Below are positions 55,465 to 64,000 of a stretch of DNA of 64,000 nucleotides, in pieces (position 1 is the first letter of the stretch; each line of letters begins with the position of its first letter). Where the stretch lies: positions 3,100,001-3,164,000 of the forward strand of contig OW051496.1 in assembly GCA_932521035.1 (NCBI GenBank), read 5' to 3'. The DNA comes from Oscheius dolichura. Its lineage: Eukaryota; Nematoda; Chromadorea; Rhabditida; Rhabditidae. Under the pieces are notes generated by a model. It was given only the letters and a program-made list of their open reading frames with translations, made no database searches and was not told the origin of the DNA. The translations under genes and the position numbers were made by a program.

Positions 55465-56005
55465 CTTGACGCAGGAGAGCTGTATCCTACCCTAATAATG
55501 GGCAGATCTCTGTCCGTCTGCGAGACCTGTCGTCTGTTCTAATCCGACGGTTAAATGAGAGAAGCAGAGAAGTCGACGGTCAAAATTTATCCGACCGTCA
55601 AATTTTAATCCCAATGCCGCCAACAGCGGCCGGAGGCATACTAGTGAACGGAGAATGGAAATTAGATGGGACAGACCAAAAGTATGACAGTCGACCGGTC
55701 ACCTTTTGTCATCAATCAAAAATGTGGTTTACTCCCTGGCCGGTCGGAAGAAAACACGTCGTATCTCTTGTTCCCGACCCCAACTTATTTTCTAACGTTT
55801 TTACGAATTCTTGCCGTCCCCATAGATTGAAATATCAGTTTCTCACAGCTGAATCCTTTCTTATCTCCCCAGCAAAACAAAAAAAACAGTCTAAAGCTAC
55901 GCAACCGCAGCAGAAGCGTTGTCGCAATAATTTTTGTGTGGTTTGTACCGTGAAATTTATTTGTAACGGAATTTCAAGTCGACGATAAGAATTGTTATTA
56001 TAGTA

Positions 56006-59000
56006 CACAGCTCGCCGAGGCCTCCACGTTAAAGGTCGGGAAAACAGAGCGCGGTTGCGCGCAAATGCGCGCGGAATTCAATTTTTTTGAATTTTTGGCC
56101 GTTTTTTGGTAATTTCACCATTATTATAATCTTTTTGTGATTTATCTGAGTGTTGAGAATGAAAAAGAGTGTTATGTCTTCGGACTCTTGGTTTTCGGAC
56201 CCCAACTTGGTTTTCGGACCCCAACGGCTCTCTTTAGAGCCCCCTCCTGGTTTAGATTCTGGTGGTGGAGCAGAAAAAGAAAGAAGAGATGGAAAAGAAG
56301 AGAGAAGAAGCGAGGAGAATTGGAGTAAGGTGAGTTTAGAGGTAAGTATTTTAGAGGGGGCAGAAGGAGATCGAGCTGGTGGATATGGGGAAGCTAGCGA
56401 GGAGAAGGAAGAAGAGCAGAGAGGCATGTTGTTATTATACTCCGATTTTCGTTTTATTTTTAGAGGTGAGTTTAGAAGAGGAGCAGATGGAAGAAGAAGC
56501 CGAACGACATGAAGAAGAAGATGGTCTGGAAGAAGGAAAAGACAAAGAAGCTCGAGGAGAATCAGGTTTTTTACATAGTTATTTATTCGTTTTTACATTT
56601 AATAAATTTTATTTTATACAACCTTTGTTTTTATTTAGCTTCATCTCAATACGATAGAACTAAACAATATTATAAAAAGAAAGAATCATTTGTTATGCAA
56701 AGAAGATGGAAGAGATCTACTGGGGGAGGTCGTTCGAAAAAGACTGCTGTGGGAGATTCTACTCCTCAAGCGCCTCTGAGTCCTTTGCCACCTTTGACCC
56801 CTCCTTCATCTGGAAATCGCTCCTTTGATTTCTCTCTGTCTTCTCTCGGCTTGTCGTCTTCGGGTATTTCTTTCATCTTTGAACTCTTCTTGATCACGCC
56901 TTCAGACCTCCCTCCTAGACTTATAAATGCTGAAACTGCCACAACTCCAACAACTACTAGATCATTTGTTAAAATTGTGGAAAAATGCGCAGTTTGTAAT
57001 GACAGCGGTAAAATTAATAGGCAACAAATAAACGTAGGCGCTTTTATCATTTTTTGGAAGCTTTTCGATTTAGTCAGCGCTCCGAACAGATGACGGATTA
57101 ATACATAGATTCGTAGATGAACGTGGAGCTGAATTTTATACTCATATACGTTTTCATGGAGAACATCTGCCTCTATCTGAAACCGCTGAGACAACCTTAG
57201 GGTAAACATAGTAAATTAGAAAACTATTTTACTTACAGAAGGCGATGTGATTCAGCAGAGAAAATACTGATAGCTTTAGCTAATGAAATTCTGCCTGGTA
57301 AAGAAGTAGAATCAATAGCTGCAATAATTACAAGAATATTGAAGAGAAGGCCTGAAATTAAAGCAAAAGTAGAAGAAAACCTGAAGAAAAATGATCCAGC
57401 CGTTCTTGAGACCAGTAGTTCCTTCTCGTTTTCCTTTGAAATCCTTGTTCAGCTTCTGTTTTACCAGTGTTGACGAAGTATACGCGATCTAAAAATGGAA
57501 TAGAAAAGCTTACAGCTTCTCTTAATTCTCTTGCTCCATATAACATCTTTGGTACTCGAGAAATCCTCAGAGCTCAATATGAATCTTATAATCTGAACGC
57601 TCATTATATTAATATAACAAAATCAGTAATTCGAGAAGGTTAGTTCACATAGTTTTTTTCTGAAGTCATGGAGAAATACGCGGAGAAACTTTCGGATTAC
57701 ATCTACTTTGCTGATCCGAACAACAAGAAGTTCCAACTGAGAATCGCTGCGGACAAAGGAGGTGAAGATACCAAGCTGACTCTCTCTTTTGGAAATCTCC
57801 GTAAATCCCAATCTCCTTACTCTCAAGTTGTCGTAGCCGCTTACACTGGAAGGGACACCAATAGAAACTTTGCCGACTTGATTCCGGAAGTGTTCAAACA
57901 GCTCAATGGACTGAGCGCTCTCAAGTGGCAAGATGAAGATGTCGACGTCGAGAAGTTCGCCATAGGAGACAATCGTAGTCTATCGGCTCTTATTGGACAC
58001 GACGGCCAAGCAACACAACACCCATGCGTCATCTGCCCAATCCAGAAGAAAACGATGAAGACTTGGGACGGCCAAACAGACTGGAGTTTCTGGAAGACAA
58101 GAAGCAACTGCTCTGGTGAAGAAGTTAGGAGGGCATCCTGCACTGGGGTCGAACTGCTGAGGGTCCACTCCGATAATATCGTCCCTCCACTTCTCCACGA
58201 CGTCACCGGACCAGCAACGAGTCTCCTTGGTTATCTTATCGAGGATTCCGCGTATGCCGACAGATGCCGAATGTCGAAGAAGCCGATACTGCTATCTGAA
58301 ATGCCATCCCAGTGCGGGAAGAGCCTAGAGACTCTTCGGAAGGAGAAACACCCCCAAGAAAAAACGTTGGATTCTCTAAGACGATCTAATGGATACACTT
58401 CCCATCTTTTTAACCATATGAAAAAGGAAAATATCGTTTTGCAACTTTATCAAGGAGGTATTTCTTTTGCAAAAATGTTGTAATTGCTGTTTTTTGAGGA
58501 ATCTTGACGGGGAACCACGTGAAACGCTTCCTCTCAACAATACACAAGGCAGTTGAGAGATTTGCTACAACCTCTCAGGGTACCACCAGTGAAAAAGGCG
58601 ACCTCCAGCGACTTAGCAATATTTACTGCATGGTTAGTTTCATACGCCGTAATTTACAAGCGCAAATTATAGATAGGTTCAACTTTAAGGAATATTCAAT
58701 CTCTGACAAAAACTGGAAAATTGGAATATGAAGAACAAGAAACCTTATTACTCATGACAACCAAATTTGCGGAAATGTTCGCGCTTCTCCCCTCTATGAA
58801 CATTACGCCTAAAATTCATGGCATCGGCGGTTAGTTAGTCGTAGTTTACTTTTAGCTTTTAGCCCATTTCTACCCATTCTTTAAAAAACATGGAGCCCTT
58901 GGAGACTTTGGGGAACAATTTCTCGAAAGTGGCCATGTGCACTGGAATGCGGTCAAGAACAACTCAGGAATGGTAAATGGAAGCAACAAACTAGCCTGTG

Positions 59001-59738
59001 TTATGAAGAGCGTCAATATTAGATCGATGATTATGTATGGAACTAATGTCGATAACGCTGATAGCGATGATGAATAAAATATTGTCGTGTAATATATTTT
59101 TATCTAAAATGAACAAAAAGCACATTAAAAAACCTGTTGCCGTCGTTGTTGATGACGCTATTCTTCTTGCCAACGTAGTAGACCTCCGGGAGTAGTAGAA
59201 AACCTGAAAAGATACCATGAACACATGTTGAGAGAACAAAAAGCGAAGCAAGTAACAAGCAAACATCAAAATCAACCAAAAATGTAAAAAAAATAACCGC
59301 AACAAAAGGAACGCGCGTTGGATCAAACGAGTGTAAACAGCGGACAAACGGCGCTTTTGTTCTACGGATTACGGTAACCACCGTTGTAGACGTTTAGTAG
59401 CTTGATCCAGACATACATAGTTGGAGTTCTTGGTCTTGTTCGATGCAGAAAAAAATGCTGATCCGGAAGTAATTTTTTCGGAACAATCTGTTCAGCTTTT
59501 GATATAGAAAAAACAGGAAAAATGTATATCTTTTTTGTGATACATTTGTATGGACCCAAAAAATTACTTCCGGGTCATTAAAATATGCTCTTTTGAATGC
59601 AATTTACAGAAAATTATATAAATGTGCAGTTCTCTCTACTAAACGTCTACAAAGTTGTTCGGGCTGTAGAACAAAAATTGCGCTGGTCCCGGAACGATGA
59701 CGGCGGCGGAGGGCGTTGTTCAGCGGCGGCGAGCTGTG
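56006..59738. mobile_element. DNA transposon with CACAGCTCGCCG ends (putative autonomous copy)
   Basis: CACAGCTCGCCG begins at 56006 and its complement CGGCGAGCTGTG ends at 59738. Between them lies a plus-strand transposase-like gene. Inner termini diverge quickly, and the flanking bases (AGTA and CAAC) do not form a target duplication, so the pairing of these two ends is inferred. The left end abuts repeat R1. The copy at 60429-61235 shares terminal and subterminal sequence. Confidence 0.55.
56159..59077 (+). CDS. Transposase-like protein of an unnamed family
   Basis: The likely start MKKSVMSSDSWFSDPNLVFG is followed by an acidic region. Exons then give KCAVCNDSGKI (zinc-type), RFVDERGAEFYTHIRFHGEH and ILIALANEILPGKEVESIAA. 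A large exon (57668-58460) carries KFQLRIAADKGGEDTKLTLS, YTGRDTNRNFADLIPEVF, FAIGDNRSLSALIGHDGQAT with QHPCVICPI, LHDVTGPATSLL, then TGNHVKRFLSTIHKAVERFA, and a C-terminus with KIHGIGAHFYPFFKKHGALG and EQFLESGHVHWNAVKN. The order AADKGG / GD...HPCxxC / GN / H...LG...ES.H resembles uncharacterised transposon proteins common in cnidarians and other invertebrates. I cannot name the superfamily. The early Asp and late Glu are candidate catalytic residues. Confidence 0.65.
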
Positions 59739-59815
59739 CAACTGGCGCGCACGTTTTATGCAATTTCACGCAAAATCCAGCATATCTGTTGTTCTATTCG
59801 GGTTGACCATCTCGA

Positions 59816-59962
59816 AATCTATGAGAATGAGTTTTTTCAGCAAAATCAGATAAGTAGATCGAGCGAAAACAGCAATAATATTTTAAAATAAACTTCAGAG
59901 AGCTGCCATTTTTTTAGATTACCTGGGCACCATCCCAAAAAACTCATTCTCATAGATTTTTA
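59816..59962. repeat. Small foldback
   Basis: AAATCTATGAGAATGAGTTT (59816) is mirrored by AAACTCATTCTCATAGATTT (59940). The interior is AT-rich. It lies about 80 bp beyond the right end of the CACAGCTCGCCG transposon. Confidence 0.65.
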
Positions 59963-60428
59963 TCTAGTCTAACTATTTGTAAAGTTTTACATGGATCGGT
60001 TCGGTGAATGATTTCAAAACGTCAGCGCCAGTTTGATATCGAAATCGCAGAAGAAAATTTAAAATTTTTCTTTTACGGGCCGTGTTTTTTTTTGCTTCTA
60101 ATATATTTTCTTCGAAATCTTGACATCCAATCTGTCTAATTTTTGCTGCAAACCACTCAGCTCACCGAAAGGAACATTTTGACACCAAGCATGGTAGTAA
60201 CTTCGCAAGAAAACTATTTTTGAACTGCAATTTTAGCATTGGGGCGCGCAGACCTTTAAAGGGACCGTCTCATACGCTCCAATCGTGTAACGCAGTGTAA
60301 CGCAGAATGGGGCGCGCTTATTATTTTTTGCATTCATCACAGCTCGCCGGCCTGACCAAAAGCGCGCCACGACGTGATTTACGTAACTGGCGCGCTACAG
60401 TAATTAAAATTATTTCCCATAGTAAACT

Positions 60429-61235
60429 CACAGCTCGCCGAGGCCAACACCTTCAAAGGTCTAAAATGACTAAAATGGTCCCGCGGCGACCACATGCCAG
60501 TTTTTCATATATACGTTTCTAGACATTTTCACATGTTTTTGATGTTTTATTCGGTCTTATCGACCCCAAATTACTATAAAACAAAAGAGAAAACATAAAA
60601 TAACGCAGATTTGAAGCGTAATGGAATATCAGTGAATTGTTGTTCCGAAATAACCCAAAAATAAGTTTTTCCCATGATATTCTTCCGTTTATAACTTAAA
60701 ATGCTCCCCATAACAAGACTAATTGATTGCAGTAAAAATGAAAAAGATCGGATGTCACAGTTTTGAGAAAGAAATTGTCAAAAATTTTGACCGATTCTTC
60801 AAAAAATCGACGTTGAATGGAAACGGTTGTAAACAGCGGACAAACAGCGTTTTTTGTATTGAAGATTACGGTATTCAACTTTGTAGCATCAAACACTTCT
60901 TATCCAGACATACGTTTTCGGTGTTCTTGGACTTATTCGATGCAGAAATAAATGGAGATTCTACAGCAATTTTGGCACCAAAATCTGTTCGCATTTTGAT
61001 AGTGAAAAACACAAAAAACTAATTATCTTTGCTGCACTACATTTGTAGGAACCAAAAAAATTGCTACCAATTCTTTTGAACATGCTGAATCGAATGTAAT
61101 TTACAGAAAAAGCTGAAAATGTGTGGTTTTCGAATGTTTGATGCTACAAAGTTGTTCTTCCCGTAGAACAAAAATTGCGCGGGTCCCGGCGCGATCACTG
61201 TTGCGTTGACCTCTCTTCAACCGCGGCGAGCTGTG
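60429..61235. mobile_element. Non-autonomous copy of the CACAGCTCGCCG transposon, 4-bp duplication AACT
   Basis: Termini CACAGCTCGCCG (60429) and CGGCGAGCTGTG (ending 61235) are flanked on both sides by AACT (60425-60428 and 61236-61239). Its right 400 bp (GTAAACAGCGGACAAACAGC through AACAAAAATTGCGCGGGTCC) is a diverged copy of 59330-59738. It has no transposase. Confidence 0.75.
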
Positions 61236-61251
61236 AACTGTCTCATCTGGG

Positions 61252-61527
61252 TGCATCTAGTTCTCTTTAGTGGTACATCCGATTTGATTTCTGTTTTCTG
61301 CAATCGATTCAGCACATAAGATTGTCTTTTAATAGAGCTTGCCACCTAGATCTGACAACTGTATGTAACAAAAATATCGAAAATGCCACTAAATTTGATG
61401 CCATTTATGCATTTTTCATTGTTGGAAGTCCAAATATTCTATTAAAAGACAATTTGATGTGCTCTAACGATTGCAAAAAACAGAAATGAAATCGGATGTA
61501 CAACTAAGGAGAACTAGATGCACCCAG
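61252..61527. mobile_element. Foldback MITE, 276 bp
   Basis: The left arm CTGGGTGCATCTAGTTCTC with CATCCGATTTGATTTCTGTT is mirrored by GAGAACTAGATGCACCCAG and AACAGAAATGAAATCGGATG at the right end. Arms are about 100 bp. No coding. Confidence 0.8.
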
Positions 61528-61844
61528 AATAGATGCAAAATTCCCTAACAAAATTTGAAATTTTCCTTTCGCGGGTAGTATTCTTTTTTCTTTAAAAATA
61601 TTTTACTCAACATTGCTGACATTGGATTTGTCTAATTTTCATGGCAAACAACTAGTCACATCTTGAGCAACATTTTGATACCAAAATGACCAGTAACGCT
61701 TCGGAAAACTCTTTTTCAATGGTAATAGTGGATTTCCTGAACAAAATTCATGAATGCTACGGTTCTCTTTATTTCTTTCGTATTTTGTGTTTTTCTCCTT
61801 TCCTATATAGGGGTCGATAAAAATAGATAACTCTGGAGGAAAAG

Positions 61845-61995
61845 GCGAAGATAGACGCGTGGAAAGCTGTGAATCTGTCAAATCGACAGATTGCAATCAA
61901 GCTGGGGCGCAGTTGCAATGTCGTCAACCATTATGCCAATGACCCTGCAGGATATGGCTCCAAGGAACGCTGTGGCAGGCCTAGGATCAGTGGCT
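61845..61995 (+). pseudogene. Tc1 transposase N-terminal relic
   Basis: AATCGACAGATTGCAATCAA through GGATATGGCTCCAAGGAACG matches the complement of 49690-49810 closely, so it is the helix-turn-helix part of the same Tc1 family. It is cut off at CCTAGGATCAGTGGCTTCCC, where the next element begins. Confidence 0.85.
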
Positions 61996-61997
61996 TC

Positions 61998-62350
61998 CCG
62001 AAACGAGACCTATGCCGTTCGAAAGAGCGTCAAAAATGATGCATTTTGAGGGTATTTCCAGCGGCTATGAAAATGGAATTTTGGCACCAGAGGAGGGAGA
62101 AAACTGTCAAAAAATGCCAAAAATGACCACCGCAGCGAAGCGACCGACCGCATCTCTATAAATGTGAACCAGTGGTCGAGTGGATAGTGCACTCGTCCAT
62201 AAAATTTTTGCTTTTTCTCCAGGCCGAGTTGGCATCCCCGATGGATCAATAGTCTTTTTTTGCTAAAATTCCATTTTCATAGCCGCTGGAAATAATCTCA
62301 AAACGCATCATTTTTGACGCTCTTTCGAACAGTATAGGTCTCATTCCGGG
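61998..62350. mobile_element. Foldback element carrying a tRNA-like module
   Basis: The left arm (CGAAACGAGACCTATGCCGT ... CAGCGGCTATGAAAATGGAA) is mirrored at 62264-62350 (TTCCATTTTCATAGCCGCTG ... ATAGGTCTCATTCCGGGG). The loop has GTGGTCGAGTGGATAGTGCA, TAAAATTTTTGCTTTTTCTC and CCAGGCCGAGTTGGCATC, the same plan as the module at 1105. Confidence 0.75.
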
Positions 62351-62519
62351 GATGAAAAGGTTTCCTTGTAAGATTATTTGCCCCATACCGGTGACAGCTG
62401 GGAGAACTAAATTTGGTCTTGAATGACATCTGGAAATGACTCACCACTGTCCATCTGATGGTTTAAATTAATCTTTTCTTTTTCTCCTAAAGATGTTGCT
62501 AATTATTGTAAGAAAAATA

Positions 62520-62636
62520 GTAGTCTTATTCTTTCCTTCAGGTCTTTATTTTCTGCCTCCAAGGTGTCGATTCTTTTCCGCAGTGTCTCAGCTGTCGCAA
62601 GGATTTCGTCTACCCTTTTGGAAAGATTCTTTTCCA
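62520..62636 (-). CDS. First exon of a coiled-coil protein (fragment)
   Basis: From ATG at 62636 the minus strand reads MEKNLSKRVDEILATAETLR then KRIDTLEAENKDLKERIR, a strong heptad pattern. The frame continues a few codons to a stop at about 62492. No donor leading to further exons was identified. It resembles the exon at 281-416 and is divergent from the kinase gene. Confidence 0.5.
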
Positions 62637-62999
62637 TTTAGAAGTCTGAAACTGTTTTTGACAAAACGTTTAACGAAAAGCAGAGGAATAGAAGGCGCGT
62701 GTACGAGTTCCAGAGGTAGCAAGCTACCCGAATAGTCTTCTGATAACATCCCCATATCTTGGTCTTCCCCTCTCTGTGAAACGCCTACGGTGCAGCTTCT
62801 TTTAAACTATATTTTCAGCTATCGCAGCTTGGATGAGAGAAAAGAAGGAGAGTCACTTCGTGGGCATGCTTATCTCTCTTCTTCTTATCTCTTCAGTCAA
62901 AAAAGCCATTCCAAAGCCACCTATTCCCTGCCCTGTCAAGTGTCTAAAACACCATGCTCGCCGGTAACTATTCGTTCAATTTCTTATTCTTCCATTAAG

Positions 63000-64000
63000 A
63001 TATTCCCTTCTATGAACTAGATGATTTTAAAAATTTGACAATTATTGGAAACGGAAGTGGTGGAAGGATCTATAAAGGAGAGTTGAAAGATTTTGGGTCA
63101 GTTTATGGGCCATTCCTGAAGAAAAGAACGGTTTAGACAAATTGTAGTCAAAGAATTCTTCTGGTCAAGGCGGAAACCCCTTGAAGAGTATAAAAGAGAG
63201 GTTGAGATCCTGGTAAAGGTAGGACTTGTTGTTATTTGGGGTGTTGAACCTTCTTTATTTTTATTTTTCCATAAATTTAGCTTAGGCATCCGAACATAGT
63301 CCAATTATATGGAATTCTATGGAATGGTTCCGATTCTTCGAGGTATCTCGGCTATGTTATGGAATTTGTGGAAGGCGGCAGCCTTCACGACGGTTTCTCT
63401 TTATTATTATTGAAGTTATGGATATTTCAGTAATTCACGATCGATCAAAAAATTATGATACCGCTCAAATATGCCGATGGGTAAAGCAAATCGCCCTTGG
63501 ACTACAGTTTCTCCATAAAAAACAAATTATTCATAGGGATATCAAGCCGGACAAGTAAGTGAAGGCCACTATCTATTTTTATTCGATTACAGTATCTTAG
63601 TAGGAAGTCAGTTGAAATTGGCTGATTTTGGTATAGCCAGGGATGTCGACGTCAGCCTTACTGCGTGGTAGGTTGCCGCAACTCATCCAACTGACCGTTG
63701 CTTTGTTTCAGCGTCGGGACCTTTCACTACATGGCACCGGAAGTGATCACTACGGGGAAGTATGGCCCGGCAGCGGACATCTACTCATTGGCTATAACAA
63801 TTTGGGAACTGTTCCACCGAACGTGGGAAAAATACAGCTAATTTATCATTTTGTTTTTAGAAAGCCTTATACCGAACTAGAAGGAAACGATTTAATTTTA
63901 AATTTACAGGCAGTTAGAGAGGGGGCCCGTCCTGTTTTTACTTCAGAGCAGATTGATGAGAATACGGCAAGATTTATCCGAAGGTAGGCGCTTTCCTCTC
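63000..64000 (+). CDS. TKL-like Ser/Thr protein kinase (runs off window)
   Basis: Exons joined in phase give IPFYELDDFKNLTIIGNGSG (glycine loop), FGQIVVKEFFWSRRKPLEEY (catalytic Lys), KREVEILVK (helix C Glu), LRHPNIVQLYGILWNGSDSS, YVMEFVEGGSLHD (hinge), IIHRDIKPDN (catalytic loop), KLADFGIARD (Mg loop), VGTFHYMAPEVITTGKYGPA (activation end), DIYSLAITIWELFHRTKPYT and EQIDENTARFIRR at the edge. All catalytic residues are intact. HRDIKPDN with GTxxYMAPE and the PNI...YG pattern place it near MLK/TAK1-type TKL kinases. The upstream part (62.7-63.0 kb) may hold earlier exons. It is a paralogue of the truncated kinase at 25.9 kb. Confidence 0.9.

Overview
The window looks like nuclear DNA of a nematode. 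Introns are plentiful and mostly 37-75 nt, with GT donors and (T)TTTCAG/TTTTAG acceptors. The readable genes are typical nematode families: an innexin, a receptor L-domain protein, an SLC36-like amino acid transporter, a class 3 lipase and a Cys-loop receptor. Tc1-like elements are everywhere. I cannot name the species. All gene models were assembled by hand from splice signals and reading-frame phase, so exon ends can be off by a base or two.

Layout. 0-10 kb: a foldback element, a hAT-like end, and a clean 9-exon gene for a small type I membrane protein (2235-9529). 9.8-12.8 kb: the 3' end of a minus-strand membrane protein, then a coiled-coil + Kelch gene (10492-12619). 14.4-18.5 kb: a receptor L-domain (irld-like) gene interrupted in an exon by an 854-bp Tc1-like palindromic element. 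19.4-23.9 kb: an amino acid transporter with one in-frame stop and one C-run frame break. 25.1-26.5 kb: a protein kinase cut off after HRDIKPG and carrying the same N-terminal coiled coil as the Kelch gene. 27.3-28.6 kb: a complete innexin on the minus strand.

28.9-43.7 kb is the most unusual region: two adjacent, same-strand, intact many-exon genes 45 bp apart. The first (28943-33106, 20 exons, 1,132 aa) has a coiled-coil/basic N-terminus, a macro-like domain and a tandem array in which exon and intron were copied together six times. The second (33152-43664, 41 exons, 2,936 aa, every splice phase consistent) is a Helitron Rep/helicase protein carrying two ubiquitin-peptidase-C19-like domains and a C-terminal macro domain. 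I read the pair as one Helitron-type element armed with deubiquitinase and ADP-ribose-binding modules.

43.7-64 kb is repeat-rich. It holds nested foldbacks, a class 3 lipase with an altered nucleophile motif (46.7-48.3 kb), a Tc1 transposase fused in frame to a Kelch fragment (48.7-50 kb), foldbacks carrying tRNA-like modules, a Cys-loop receptor 3' end lacking M1-M3 (52.0-52.7 kb), a Kelch pseudogene, a DNA transposon with CACAGCTCGCCG ends and an unnamed transposase (56-59.7 kb) plus a short derivative (60.4-61.2 kb), and a second TKL-like kinase running off the right edge.
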